Notes: generated by a model not told the origin, from the sequence alone. 64,000 nt of DNA from an uncultured Paenibacillus sp. (GCA_937895345.1 CALAWP010000074.1:1-64000), one strand, 5' to 3'; counted from the first letter of the stretch, positions 25,235 to 35,186 are shown. Made by a program: numbers and translations.

Positions 25235-28200
25235 TTACCACTCGGTCAAATCCGTCGCCCGCATAAGCCTCAGCACCATGACCGCCGCTTCCGCCCGCGT
25301 AGCCATAGCCGCAGGTCTGAAGCTTCCCGTCTGGTCGCCTTGGACAATGCCCAGGCCGGCCGCCGTCCGGACAGCCTCCAGCGCCCAAGCGCCGATGCTT
25401 TCCTGATCCGCAAACAGCTTTCCTTGTCCGGAGCCGCCCTCCTCGGAAGCGCCTAAATAACGGATGGCTCGCAGCAGCATGACCGCCATTTCTTGCCTGG
25501 ATATCGTGGCGTCCGGCCGGAATTCGCCGGAGCCGTAGCCGGAGACAATTCCCGCATCGGCCGCCGCCGCTACCGCACCTTCGTACCAGCGTCCCTTCAC
25601 ATCGCCGAAGGCGGACGTTGCTCCGGACGAATCCAGACCGAGCAAACGGGAGACAAGCGCCGTAAACTCCGCGCGCGTAATCGTGCCGTTCGGATCGAAC
25701 GTATCGCGGTCCCGGCCTTCAATTACAAGCATGGACGCCAGCAGTTCCACTTCCGTTTTCGACCAGTGATCGTTCACATCGGCAAACTCGGCCTGGTAAT
25801 GAATTACCGCATAGCTGTCCAAGCGGCTTCCGTCAAATTCGGCAACCCATTCGCCATTCGAGCGGACGAATGTTGCCAGAACGAACTCCAGCTTGCCCGT
25901 CTCCTCGTTCCATCTGGCCGCAACGGAGCCGTTGTCCGGTTTGGCCGTCCCCAGTTTCAGCCTTAACGAAGCTTCTCCGCCCAGCTTTTTCAACCGGCCG
26001 GCGTTGCCTTGTACATCTTCATAGCGAACGGCCAGCTCGATCGGCTCACTGACGGCATCGGCGCCCAAACGCGCCAGCGCGGCCCGAATGCCTGTCGCGG
26101 CTTCTCCATCGTCGGCAGAAAAATCAAGTTCAAGCGAGCGCAGCGCCGCCTTCGCTTCCGATTCCGCCGCCGCCTTGACGGCGGCAACCGGAACGGCAAA
26201 CGTTCCCCGCTTCGTTTCGATTTCCAGCACCAGCCCGCCATTCAGACGAAGCAGTTCCTGCATCGTTTCCGGACTTAGCTTAAGCAGCAAGTCGGAGTAA
26301 TCCGCCATGTCCAGACGGATCCGGCCGGCCGCAATTTCATCCGGACGCAGCACGATCGTTGCGCGGGAACCGTCCAGGGCAAGCTCGAGCACGTTTGGCG
26401 GTATGATGACCGTACCGCCGGCGGCGCTCGTTATTTTAATGCTCATGCTTGCATCCGGGCTTACGTTGCCAGCCCGATCCGTCGCATTTGCAACAAGCTC
26501 GACGTCCCCTCTGGCCAATCCGGTCATCGTGACCGACCACTTGCCGTCCGGGCCGGCCGAAGCCATCCCCATTGAGCCTGCGGCCGTGACACGAACGGTC
26601 GAGCCGGGCTCCGCCGTACCGGCGATCACCGGTGAGGCTGTGTAAAATACGGCCCCATCCGCGGTCGTAAAGACCGGAGCCGCCGGCGCCGTCGTATCGA
26701 CCGTGACGCCGTCCAGCGTTTCGTACGGCTGAGCCGTCGGCAGCGTTAAGGGAAGCGGATTGTCCGAAGCGTCAACGATAACCGCACCGTTCAAGCGAAG
26801 CTCGCCAAACAAGGCGATGCCGTCCTCGGCGGCGTTGCCGTCCGCTATCGTATAGGAGAACGATAGACGATCCGAAGGTCCTTCACTGCCGTTGTACACA
26901 GCTTGAACCGTTATGCCTCCGATATCCAGCTCCAGCGAAGGGGCTCCGCCGCTCATATCAATCTTGACCGGCTCGCTTAAGCTTAAGACAAATTCCAAAG
27001 ACTGGCCGGAACGGTAAGCGCCGGCTTCCGGAACCTCGACCTCTACAATTGAAGGCGCCACTCCGTCGACTTTAATGCTTGGCAGAGTTCCCGCCGGAAG
27101 AGACACATTCATCGCATTGCCGTTCAAATCTTCGACCGCGGCGCCTTCCAGCTTAAGCTCCGCCCCCGTCGCGATGCCGTCCGCATCGAAATCGCCCTCC
27201 GCCACCGTATAAACGAACACAAGCTCCGTCCCGGATGAATCCGCCGCCTCATACAACGCGCGCTTCTCCGCCGCACCGATCAACAGCGGAAGGACAAGCT
27301 GATCGGCCGCCGCGTTCGTACGAACCTCCTCGCTCAGCGACACCCGGAACCGCAGTGTATCACCCGTCTTGTAGACGCCCGCCGGATTGTCGGATGTCAG
27401 ACTTTCAATGACAGGAGCCGTGCTGTCCACAATCACTTGGGACATATCGCCAACGCCGGTCAGTTCGTTGACCGCTTCGTTCCCGCTTGCATCCCGAATG
27501 AAAGCGCCGTTCAGGCTCAATGCAGGCACACCGCTCAAATCGACAGATTGTCCGTTCGCGTCGCCGGCCAGCACCGTATAAACAAATTCAAGCGTATCCG
27601 TATCGTTGCCGGAATTATACCGTGCGGCATATTCGGTTCCGCCGATGCGGAAAGCCAGCTCCGGCGTTCCCGTTACTTGTACCTCTTCATTGTATTTCAC
27701 CAAAAAGGCCAAAGCATCTCCTTCCCGATAGGCGCCCGGAGCCGCAGAAACCGATACGATCGCAGGCTTCAGCGTATCGACCTTCGCGTTCCGCTCAAGC
27801 GGAGTCGGCAATTGCCGGTTTGCCGCATTGCCGGCCGCATCTGCGATGGCCGATCCGTTCAGCTGCAGCTCGGAGCCAAGCGTCACGATGCCGTCATGCT
27901 CGATGCCGTCGGGCAGGTCGAGTCGGAACAGCAGCGCATTCGCTCCCGATCCGGAAGCATAACCCGCCTCGTATGCCGTTCCGCCTATCGTAACGGCCAG
28001 CTTAGGCGTGCCGCCCGTTACGTAAGCCGCTTCGTTAAACGTTACCAGCAGTTCAACGGCGTCTCCGGCCAAATAAGTCTTCTCTTCCATCGTTACGGAA
28101 ACGATGGAAGGCGGTACCGTATCGACGAGAATGCCGGATAGATCCGGCAAGGCCGCAAACGTCAAGAGAGCATTGTTGCCTGCCGCATCCCTCACCGTTC

Positions 28201-31174
28201 CGCCGTTCAATTCCAGCGGATCGGCTGAAGCGAATGAAATGCCGTCCGGATCGGCGTCCCCGGGTTGAATTGCATATTCAAAGATCAGCTCCGCCGTCCC
28301 GCTTCCCCCGGTCCATTGCGCGAATCGGAGCTCTTCGCCTACGGTTATGGCGATGCGCGGCTGTCCCTGGACTTCCACAGCCTCGCTGAGAACGGCCCGC
28401 AGTCTAATCATGTCGCCGGCGTTATACATTCCGGCGGCGGTATCCGCATAAAGTCCCGTCGCCTCCGGAGGGGTCGAATCGATAATGATCCCGGACGCAT
28501 CCGTGCCCGTCGGAATCGTCATGATCGCATCGTTGCCTGCCGCATCGCGAATCGTTCCTCCGTTTAAGAAGAGCGAACCGATGCCGATGCCGTCCGCATC
28601 GTTATGACCGGCTTGCACCGTGTAGGTGAACAGAACCGTATGCGAGTTGACGCCGTTGTAAACGGCATGCACGATTGCGCCTCCTACGTCCAGCGCAAGC
28701 GACGGCTGGCCCGTCACCTCTACCGGCTCGTCAAACCGTACGCCGAATTGCAGCGCGGCCCCGGACGGATACGCTCCGGTCGCAGGCAGCGCGATCTCGG
28801 CAACTGTCGGCGACTTGCCATCCACGCGGATGCCGTCGGTTGCACCGACGCCGGTCAGCGTCAGCCTGGCGGGCGCGCCGGCGGCGCTGCTTAAAGTTCC
28901 GCCGTTCAATTCAAGCGAAGGAATAGAAATGCCGTCATGATCCTCTATGCCGTTTTCCACTTGATACACGAACGTCAACGATTCGCTGCCGCTGCCGCCC
29001 GTGTAATAAGCCCGGCGTTCCGACGACCCGATCTGCAAGGCCAAATACGGCTGACCTTCCACGATCACGCCCCTGTCATAATGGACGGTAAACGTCAAGG
29101 CGTCTCCCGCTTTATACAACCCCGCGGCCGGAACGTCAACGCCTTCTACGCGCGGCACCGGCAGCACCGGCACGGACGCGCTGTCCGCATTGTTGGCCGT
29201 GTTAGGTTCGTCCGAAGTTTGCGCCTCCGCTTGGAACAACGCGTTTCCGGACGCCTGATCGAGGATCGCAAGCCGTACCGTCACTTCCGAGGACTCTCCC
29301 GCGCCGATCGGCTTGCTCCGCGTACATGAAGCCGCCCCGCACGTCCAGTCCTCGCCCGTTAGATTCGTAATCGTATAAGCAGCATGACCTGCAACGGTCA
29401 ACGATATATCGTCTGTCGTCGGCACGATGCCGACATTCGTGACCGTTACTGTGTACTCGGCGTTTTGACCTTGGTAGAATATGCCGCTGTACGAGATGTC
29501 CGTCTTCAAATCCGGAAAAGCGCGCACCTCCAGCTCAAGCGTGCTCGCAACGGTCGTCGCCGCTCCGTTCACTTGAACGGGAGCCGTCAGCCGATACGAG
29601 ACGGTGCCGACACGGTCGCCGGCCGGAGTCACGTTCAACACTCGGGTCGCGCCGGAGCCCGTTAACGGCAAGTCGCTTGCAATCAGTCCCGCCGGGCTTT
29701 CGTTCCGGCGCTCCGCCGTCAAATCGGAGGCGCCGCGCAAGTTTAGCGTCGCCGTATATGGTTCGTCATACATGATTTGCGCGCTGAGCCCTTCCACCGC
29801 GCCCGCCGCCGTCTGCGCATTCAGCAGTCTGGGGAAGCCGCGCTGGTCCCGCTCCGCTTCCGCGCTGACGGGACCGCCCGCGCTGCGGGCCGGGCTGTCG
29901 GCGGCCAGGGCATGGGTCGGCGTATAGCCGCCGTTATCGCTAAGCGGCTGCAGCCTCGGATCCGCATGGATGCGGTTCGTGCCCGTCACCGGCGCTTGCG
30001 TTGCCGGATCCAAGGCAAATATTTCAGAGGCTGAACCGATAATATTGTACTGAATATTAGGAGCTTCCAGCGGTTTGACGATGTTGGCGCCCGCCGCAAT
30101 ATCTTTCTTCTCGGGAAAGGACGGAGCCCTGTTGCCCGACACGATCGAGCTTTTCAGCTGCGGTTTGCCGGCCGCGATGTACAGGCCTGCCCCGGGCTGC
30201 GCCGTACTTTCATTGCCCGTTATCGTCAGATGAATCAGCTTGGGCCGCACGGTCACGCCCTCCGGCTGATCCGCCGCAGCCATAATGCCGCCGCCTCCGT
30301 CGCGGGCAAAGTTGCCGCTGAACGTACTGTTGACGATCGTCGTATTTCTTACGCCAATCGACAGTCCGCCGCCTGTTCCCATAAAGGAATAGCCGCCGGG
30401 GGGCTTCTCGCCGTTCGCACGGTTGGCCGTAAACGTGCTGTCCTCGACCCTGACCGTGCCGGTGTTCGCGCCCGGCAAAAAGGCGATGCCTCCGCCCGTT
30501 CCCGACACCGCAACATTGCCCTGGAATAACGTCCGGCTTACCGTCAGATCGAGATCTCCATCGAGATACAAGCCGGCGCCATGAACCGCAGCATTGTTGC
30601 CGCGTACAACAACATCGTCCAGTATGAGCTTTCCTCCGGCCGGACCCGAGACGTACAGTCCCGCTCCGGAGCCCCCCTCCCCGGCTTGGTTGCCTTCCAC
30701 CACGACGTCGCGAAGGGTCAAGGTTCCCCGCCCTGTATCCGCGAAGATTCCGCCCCCGCCGTAGTCGTGATCGGGAGCTTTCCCTCCCTTGACCGTCAGC
30801 GCTTCCAATGTCACGTCCGGAAAGCTGTCGCTCATTCCCTCGTTAATAATGAGAATGCGGTTGCCCGCCGCCGTAAGAATCGATCCATCCGGCCCGCTTC
30901 CCGTCCCTCGAATGACGGCCCCGTCCGTCAGCTCGAGCGGAACGGCGCCCAGGTTATATTCGCAAGCGGCCAGCGTAATCGTCTGAATGCCGGCCGTTTC
31001 GTTGCTGGCCGTCACGGCCGCTCTTAGTGCCTCGACCTCTCCGTCGGTGCATGCCGCGGCCGACGTTCTTCCCGGAAAAGCGGCAATCATTACGACCGAC
31101 AACAAAATGGCAACGGCCAGCCAAATCGATTTATGGCGGACGCTTTGCCATTTATCCCTTAAAGCGCTGCTCAT
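25235..31174 (-). CDS. Giant S-layer-anchored surface protein: beta-helix, seven Ig-like repeats, three SLH domains
   Basis: A 1979-residue exported protein. A signal peptide (IWLAVAILLSVVMIAAFPGR, TSA) is followed by a right-handed beta-helix (about 60-400; LTLRDVVVEGNQAGEGGSGAG, STFSGNFARDGGGGIMAA), then a DUF11-like domain (about 560-660, FYQGQNAEYTVTVTNVG) with the Cys pair CGAASC. Seven repeats of about 105 residues follow, each starting like GAYxxGDxLxFxVxFxE and ending DAAGN...LP...VD. An Ig-like domain (APVFTTADGAVFYTASPVIAG) and a linker precede three SLH domains (FADVNDHWSKTEVELLASM, FGDVKGRWYEGAVAAAADAG, FADQESIGAWALEAVRTAAG). SLH repeats bind pyruvylated wall polymer. The beta-helix may bind or process a polysaccharide. 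AGGAG precedes the ATG. Downstream of three tail-collar genes. Confidence 0.9.
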   Translation of the reverse strand: MSSALRDKWQSVRHKSIWLAVAILLSVVMIAAFPGRTSAAACTDGEVEALRAAVTASNETAGIQTITLAACEYNLGAVPLELTDGAVIRGTGSGPDGSILTAAGNRILIINEGMSDSFPDVTLEALTVKGGKAPDHDYGGGGIFADTGRGTLTLRDVVVEGNQAGEGGSGAGLYVSGPAGGKLILDDVVVRGNNAAVHGAGLYLDGDLDLTVSRTLFQGNVAVSGTGGGIAFLPGANTGTVRVEDSTFTANRANGEKPPGGYSFMGTGGGLSIGVRNTTIVNSTFSGNFARDGGGGIMAAADQPEGVTVRPKLIHLTITGNESTAQPGAGLYIAAGKPQLKSSIVSGNRAPSFPEKKDIAAGANIVKPLEAPNIQYNIIGSASEIFALDPATQAPVTGTNRIHADPRLQPLSDNGGYTPTHALAADSPARSAGGPVSAEAERDQRGFPRLLNAQTAAGAVEGLSAQIMYDEPYTATLNLRGASDLTAERRNESPAGLIASDLPLTGSGATRVLNVTPAGDRVGTVSYRLTAPVQVNGAATTVASTLELEVRAFPDLKTDISYSGIFYQGQNAEYTVTVTNVGIVPTTDDISLTVAGHAAYTITNLTGEDWTCGAASCTRSKPIGAGESSEVTVRLAILDQASGNALFQAEAQTSDEPNTANNADSASVPVLPVPRVEGVDVPAAGLYKAGDALTFTVHYDRGVIVEGQPYLALQIGSSERRAYYTGGSGSESLTFVYQVENGIEDHDGISIPSLELNGGTLSSAAGAPARLTLTGVGATDGIRVDGKSPTVAEIALPATGAYPSGAALQFGVRFDEPVEVTGQPSLALDVGGAIVHAVYNGVNSHTVLFTYTVQAGHNDADGIGIGSLFLNGGTIRDAAGNDAIMTIPTGTDASGIIIDSTPPEATGLYADTAAGMYNAGDMIRLRAVLSEAVEVQGQPRIAITVGEELRFAQWTGGSGTAELIFEYAIQPGDADPDGISFASADPLELNGGTVRDAAGNNALLTFAALPDLSGILVDTVPPSIVSVTMEEKTYLAGDAVELLVTFNEAAYVTGGTPKLAVTIGGTAYEAGYASGSGANALLFRLDLPDGIEHDGIVTLGSELQLNGSAIADAAGNAANRQLPTPLERNAKVDTLKPAIVSVSAAPGAYREGDALAFLVKYNEEVQVTGTPELAFRIGGTEYAARYNSGNDTDTLEFVYTVLAGDANGQSVDLSGVPALSLNGAFIRDASGNEAVNELTGVGDMSQVIVDSTAPVIESLTSDNPAGVYKTGDTLRFRVSLSEEVRTNAAADQLVLPLLIGAAEKRALYEAADSSGTELVFVYTVAEGDFDADGIATGAELKLEGAAVEDLNGNAMNVSLPAGTLPSIKVDGVAPSIVEVEVPEAGAYRSGQSLEFVLSLSEPVKIDMSGGAPSLELDIGGITVQAVYNGSEGPSDRLSFSYTIADGNAAEDGIALFGELRLNGAVIVDASDNPLPLTLPTAQPYETLDGVTVDTTAPAAPVFTTADGAVFYTASPVIAGTAEPGSTVRVTAAGSMGMASAGPDGKWSVTMTGLARGDVELVANATDRAGNVSPDASMSIKITSAAGGTVIIPPNVLELALDGSRATIVLRPDEIAAGRIRLDMADYSDLLLKLSPETMQELLRLNGGLVLEIETKRGTFAVPVAAVKAAAESEAKAALRSLELDFSADDGEAATGIRAALARLGADAVSEPIELAVRYEDVQGNAGRLKKLGGEASLRLKLGTAKPDNGSVAARWNEETGKLEFVLATFVRSNGEWVAEFDGSRLDSYAVIHYQAEFADVNDHWSKTEVELLASMLVIEGRDRDTFDPNGTITRAEFTALVSRLLGLDSSGATSAFGDVKGRWYEGAVAAAADAGIVSGYGSGEFRPDATISRQEMAVMLLRAIRYLGASEEGGSGQGKLFADQESIGAWALEAVRTAAGLGIVQGDQTGSFRPAAMATRAEAAVMVLRLMRATDLTEW

Positions 31175-31212
31175 GCGTTCATCTCCTCTCTAATCATCTT
31201 CCCGGTCCGGCT

Positions 31213-31746
31213 TCAAGAACGGGGAGGAAAAATGCCTTGCAGCGCTATGCAGAAATTAAACGTTAAATACGGCTGCATATTGTTGTGCGGCAAACCTTCC
31301 GGCACCGAAACCGCGGACGGGTGCATCATGACGGCTCCCCCGCCGCCCGGCGCCCCGTAGGCGCTGCCGCCGCGGCGTCCGCCCGCGACGCCCGGAAAGG
31401 CGTCAATCGGTTCGCTTTGCGGCAATCCGGTCAGACTGCCGTGACGAAACAGATGGGTATGAGCCGGTATTTCGGCTTCGATCAGCTGAACGGCCTGCTG
31501 CCCGCCTTCCTCTCCCAAAAATCTTTCGGTCAGCCCTTGCCCTTGTCCGGGATGCATTGGCGCTCTGCCCATCAAATTGGGCAGAGCGAATGTCGATTTT
31601 CCGTCTCCGCCATAAGTCGTGCCCAGCAAGGAAAACAGTGCCGTATTTTGCGCCAGCGGCATCAATTGTCCGTTGCAAAACGCCCAGCCTTTCGGTGCGA
31701 AATTAAATGGAAAAATGCGTATTTCTCCTACAAACGGATCAGCCAT
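31213..31746 (-). CDS. Phage tail-collar domain protein (MdpB type), paralogue 3
   Basis: A 177-residue protein of the microcystin-dependent/tail-collar family: VGEIRIFPFNFAPKGWAFCNGQLMPLAQNTALFSLLGTTYGGDGKSTFALPNLMGRAPMHPG is the collar domain. The C-terminus (NNMQPYLTFNFCIALQGIFPPRS) is also standard. Such proteins are found at the tips of phage tails and tail-like machines and as cell surface proteins in Gram-positives. A large stretch differs from its two paralogues at QSEPIDAFPGVAGG. GGAGGTG precedes the ATG. It is last of three tandem copies and directly upstream (38 bp) of the giant SLH gene. Confidence 0.92.
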   Translation of the reverse strand: MADPFVGEIRIFPFNFAPKGWAFCNGQLMPLAQNTALFSLLGTTYGGDGKSTFALPNLMGRAPMHPGQGQGLTERFLGEEGGQQAVQLIEAEIPAHTHLFRHGSLTGLPQSEPIDAFPGVAGGRRGGSAYGAPGGGGAVMMHPSAVSVPEGLPHNNMQPYLTFNFCIALQGIFPPRS

Positions 31747-31770
31747 TGGTTGACACCTCCATTATCTTCA

Positions 31771-32289
31771 TTAGTTCGGCGAAGGAAATATGCCCTGTAA
31801 AGCGATACAATAAGATACCGTTAGAAACGGCTGCACGTTATAATGCGGCTGCGACCCCCCCGCCGGTTCGATTATCGACTCGTGAAGCTGTACCGCTGCG
31901 CCGCCGCCCTCCCCAGCGCCGCCGGTATGATAAGCGCTGACGCCCGTCGCGGCCCATAGCCGGCCCGCCGGACTGCGGTCGTCGGCAGGCGTCCTCTTCG
32001 CGGTCAAGGCATGCGTATGGGGAGCGATTTCGGCCGCCGTCAACGTGTGCGCTTCCTGTCCGCCTCTTTGCCCCAATGTAAATTCGTTGCCCCAATGAAT
32101 CGGCACCCGGCCTCTAAGGTCGGGCAGCGCAAAGTTGACACGTCCGTCTCCTCCGTACGTCGTACCCAACAGGGCAAACAGCGCCTGATTCTGGTTGATC
32201 GGCATCAACTGTCCGTTGCAAAGCGCCCAGCCTTTCGGTGGAAAGTTAAAAGAAAACAATCGGATTTCGCTCAAAAACGGTTCCGCCAT
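31771..32289 (-). CDS. Phage tail-collar domain protein (MdpB type), paralogue 2
   Basis: A 172-residue member of the same family: FLSEIRLFSFNFPPKGWALCNGQLMPINQNQALFALLGTTYGGDGRVNFALPDLRGRVPIHWG, with C-terminus PHYNVQPFLTVSYCIALQGIFPSPN. The central variable part (KRTPADDRSPAGRLWAATGV) is where ligand-binding differences would lie. The ATG at 32289 is used because AGGAGG is spaced for it rather than the GTG before it. It is separated by only 15 to 25 bp from each neighbour, so the three are one transcription unit. Confidence 0.92.
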   Translation of the reverse strand: MAEPFLSEIRLFSFNFPPKGWALCNGQLMPINQNQALFALLGTTYGGDGRVNFALPDLRGRVPIHWGNEFTLGQRGGQEAHTLTAAEIAPHTHALTAKRTPADDRSPAGRLWAATGVSAYHTGGAGEGGGAAVQLHESIIEPAGGSQPHYNVQPFLTVSYCIALQGIFPSPN

Positions 32290-32304
32290 CACCGTCGCCT
32301 CCTA

Positions 32305-32829
32305 TCAATTTGGGGAAGGAAATATTCCGTACATCGATATAATAAAGTTGACGCACAAATAAGGCATCATATTGTTATGCGGCTGGCTGCTTCCCGCAAC
32401 CCCTACCGATTCCGGCGCCATCCGGTCATCCGGACCGCCGGGCGTCGATGTGTAAGCCGCCAATGTCGACAAGGCCAATGCCGCCCATGACGGGTTGGAA
32501 GTATCTCCCTGTTCATATCTCGCCCGGACAACATGCGTGTGCCTGGGCATTTGGGCGGCAGTTAATGTCACATTCTCCACCCCTCCGGCTTGTCCTATCA
32601 TGTAGTTTTCCGCAAGTCCCGGTCCCTGACCTTGGTGAATCGGAAGGCGTCCCCGCAAATCCGGCAACGCAAACGTATACTGCCCGTCTCCTCCGTACGT
32701 CGTACCTATCGCCTGGAACAACGTTTCATTTTCGGCAATCGATATAAGCCGTCCGTCGCAAAACTCCCAGCCGGCCGGCGCAAAATTGCCCGCAAACATC
32801 CGTATTTCGCCTACGTATGGCTGTGCCAT
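32305..32829 (-). CDS. Phage tail-collar domain protein (MdpB type), paralogue 1
   Basis: A 174-residue member: YVGEIRMFAGNFAPAGWEFCDGRLISIAENETLFQAIGTTYGGDGQYTFALPDLRGRLPIHQGQGPG, and C-terminus HNNMMPYLCVNFIISMYGIFPSPN. It is the most diverged of the three. The ATG at 32829 has GGAG seven bases upstream; the ATG six bases earlier is too close to it. It follows the DUF6916 gene in the same direction. These triplets occur in Paenibacillus without any phage genes nearby, which argues for a cell surface role. Confidence 0.92.
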   Translation of the reverse strand: MAQPYVGEIRMFAGNFAPAGWEFCDGRLISIAENETLFQAIGTTYGGDGQYTFALPDLRGRLPIHQGQGPGLAENYMIGQAGGVENVTLTAAQMPRHTHVVRARYEQGDTSNPSWAALALSTLAAYTSTPGGPDDRMAPESVGVAGSSQPHNNMMPYLCVNFIISMYGIFPSPN

Positions 32830-32890
32830 TCCCATTCTCCTCTCATCTGAGCCCGATCCCGCTCATCCATGTCCAACGGGTTATCCTGCC

Positions 32891-33187
32891 TTACTCCTCA
32901 GCCATCCGGTTAAACACCGCTTCGTAACGATAGCCGTCCGCGTCGACGCCGATCGGCACCAGAAACATATCGATGTCCCCCAGCACCGGATGCGTCAACG
33001 GAACCGCTTGCTGCGGCACAAAGCGTCCGCCCGGTCCCCGAAACCGCAGCGCAAACGATTCGTACCCGCCGCTGCGGCCGCCATCCTGCACTTCCTCCAA
33101 CTCGAGCTCAAGCGCCGGCTCCACGCCTCGTATCGAAAATTTCGACTTCAACGCCGACCGATATTGCGCTAGAGTAGGCTGATCCAT
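32891..33187 (-). CDS. DUF6916-like protein associated with tail-collar genes
   Basis: A 98-residue protein (MDQPTLAQYRSALKSKFSIR, then ELELEEVQDGG, FALRFRGPGGRFVPQQAVPLTHPVLGDIDMFLVPIG). The layout of a short amphipathic start, a beta core with FxLxFxGP and QxxYxxxHxxLG and a closing FLVPIG fits the DUF6916 family, commonly encoded just ahead of tail-collar genes. Function unknown; position suggests a partner or assembly factor of the collar proteins. First gene of the five-gene leftward unit. Confidence 0.75.
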   Translation of the reverse strand: MDQPTLAQYRSALKSKFSIRGVEPALELELEEVQDGGRSGGYESFALRFRGPGGRFVPQQAVPLTHPVLGDIDMFLVPIGVDADGYRYEAVFNRMAEE

Positions 33188-33568
33188 CGTCCGTCACATC
33201 CTTTCATGCCTTTAATCATCCTTCCGCCATCATCGATGCCGTGAATGTCTCTGAAATGCTTCTGTCAACCTTCTTGTATCCTGCTAATCTTAAACCTTGC
33301 TAATCTTAAATCTTGCCAATCTTCTATCCCGTTAATTCTTTCATCCCGGTTCGGGCGAATAACGCCACCCCGGCAGAAAAAGTTACAAACACCATTCCAT
33401 AATTGCAGTCACTTCTGTATTATAAATGAAGGAACTACCTGCGTCAGCATTTTCTGTGAACTTCGCTGTCAACAAATCTATCAAGCAAACGAACTGATAT
33501 ATGACAATCGTTTAAGTGCGTATTTTCCAACCTATCAATTAGATCGATGGTAAAACAGGAGGCGCTAT
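33188..33568. other. Divergent intergenic region
   Basis: This 380-bp AT-rich region separates the leftward DUF6916/collar unit from the rightward PhoX-like gene and must hold both promoters, though no box pair is convincing. Three 16-bp direct repeats of the type TGCTAATCTTAAA lie at 33282-33327 and could bind a regulator. No gene seen. Confidence 0.5.
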
Positions 33569-35125
33569 ATGAAAAACAACGTCAACGAGCAGCAATCGAT
33601 GTCCAGGCGCAAATTTCTCGCCATACTCGGTTCCGGCGCAACCGCATTCGCCGTTGCGGCTTCCGGGCTTGGCAGTCTTGCCGGCAAAGCCAGCGCCGCC
33701 GGCAAGCCGGGGACGGGCGCGGCACCGCTGATCTTCCCGCCCCTGCAGCCGAAGAAGGCTTCCCGGCTTGACGTTCCGGCCGGATTTGCAACGGATTCCG
33801 TTGCGGCCGCCGGCAAAGCCGTCCGCACCGGAGGCCGCCCGTTCGGCGCCGGCGCAGGTTACGCCGCCTATTATCCCGGCTCGTCCGCCGATGAAGGCTG
33901 GCTGTGGATCTCCCATACGGCGGAAGACGCTTATGCCTCTGCCATTCCGGCCGACAAGCGCGGCGCATCGGTCATCGGACTCAAGCGGGACAGCGGCGGA
34001 GCTTGGTCGCTTAACGGTTCCGCCGATCATGCGCGCCGTCTGACGGGATTGGACCGGATCGCCTTGAAAGGGCCTGCCAGCGGCTCCAAAGCGCTGCATA
34101 ACGCTGCCGCGGCGCAGGGACTATGGAGCAACGGCTCCGGCGGAAACACCCTATGGGGAACCGCGTTGGCGGGCGAAACGCCCGGCGACCAAGGTTCGCT
34201 CCTCTCCGGCGTCAATCCCGAGACATGCGGATGGCTGACCGAAGCCGATCCTTTGAACCCCGGCTTCCAAGCGCGCAAGCATACCGCCTTGGGCAGGTTT
34301 GCCCATGGCGACGCGGCCGTCGCCCTCTCCAAGGACGGAAAGGTCGTCGTCTATATGGGAGGCGAACATGCCTTGTATAAATACATAAGCCGGGGCATTT
34401 ACGATCCGGCGGCGGGCAACGGGAACTCCGCGCTGTTGGAGGATGGCGCCCTGTATGCGGCGGACATCGCCGGCGGCCGCTGGATCGAGCTGACGGCCAA
34501 AGCCGCCAAGCGCGTCCTGTCCGATCCCGCCTATCGGGTGCCGGCAGGCGTCAAACGGCTGCGCGAGGAGCTTCTTGACATGCTGCAGGACGAAGCGGGC
34601 ATTCTGGTGCACGCGCATGAAGCCGCTCTTGTGCTGGGGGCAACGAAGCTGGATCGGGCGTTCGGCGTGGCGCTGCATCCTGCCGATCAATCGCTGTTCG
34701 TTGCGCAGACGGGCAGCGACGGCTCCGGAAACGGCCATGGCGGCGTGCTTCGGCTGGTCGAGGACGGCGGCGACGCGGGAGCGGCCTCATTCGAAGCCGA
34801 TCCGATGCTGACGGGCGGAAGACAATCGGGACTTAGTTCCCCGACCTCCATCGCCTTCGACGGATCCGGCAGACTGTGGGCGGCAACCGCCATTTCACCC
34901 GAAAGACTTCATCAAGGCGCTTTCGCCCCTTTCGGCAATAACGGATTGTACGTGCTTGCCCCTTCCGGCGAAGGATTCGGCAAAGCGGAAGCTTTCGCCA
35001 TCGCGCCCGACGAAGCGGCTCTCGCCGCACCGGCCTTTGGCCCGGACGGCACCCTGTTTGCGTCCGTTCGCCATTCCGACGGCACCGGCAAGCATAACGG
35101 CATCACGGCCATACGGAGAACTTAA
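33569..35125 (+). CDS. Tat-exported PhoX-like (DUF839) protein
   Basis: A 518-residue protein with a twin-arginine signal: SRRKFLAILGSGATAFAVAA at about residues 12-31. The rest matches the DUF839/PhoX beta-propeller: GWLWISHTAEDAY, NPETCGWLTEADPLNP (the conserved EN/CGWxxExDPx block), RKHTALGRFAHGDAAVALSKDGKVVVYMGGEHALYKYI, and FGVALHPADQSLFVAQTGSDG. PhoX enzymes are calcium/iron alkaline phosphatases; the conserved His and Glu positions are there, but activity here is inferred. Monocistronic with a strong terminator. The start codon lies 12 bases after AGGAGG. Confidence 0.87.
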   Translation: MKNNVNEQQSMSRRKFLAILGSGATAFAVAASGLGSLAGKASAAGKPGTGAAPLIFPPLQPKKASRLDVPAGFATDSVAAAGKAVRTGGRPFGAGAGYAAYYPGSSADEGWLWISHTAEDAYASAIPADKRGASVIGLKRDSGGAWSLNGSADHARRLTGLDRIALKGPASGSKALHNAAAAQGLWSNGSGGNTLWGTALAGETPGDQGSLLSGVNPETCGWLTEADPLNPGFQARKHTALGRFAHGDAAVALSKDGKVVVYMGGEHALYKYISRGIYDPAAGNGNSALLEDGALYAADIAGGRWIELTAKAAKRVLSDPAYRVPAGVKRLREELLDMLQDEAGILVHAHEAALVLGATKLDRAFGVALHPADQSLFVAQTGSDGSGNGHGGVLRLVEDGGDAGAASFEADPMLTGGRQSGLSSPTSIAFDGSGRLWAATAISPERLHQGAFAPFGNNGLYVLAPSGEGFGKAEAFAIAPDEAALAAPAFGPDGTLFASVRHSDGTGKHNGITAIRRT

Positions 35126-35140
35126 AGCAACGGATACAAC

Positions 35141-35186
35141 AGCCTTCGCAACGCAGTTTCACACTGTGCGGCGAAGGCTTTTTTTA
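35141..35186 (+). terminator. Terminator after the PhoX-like gene
   Basis: AGCCTTCGC (35141-35149) and GCGAAGGCT (35171-35179) enclose a shorter inner stem and are followed by a run of T. Confidence 0.9.

Noticed and set aside
31213..32829. Prophage remnant indicated by tail-collar genes
   Set aside because: No capsid, terminase, portal, tail tube, integrase or lysis genes lie nearby; three tandem collar genes with DUF6916 are known as a cellular gene set in related bacteria.
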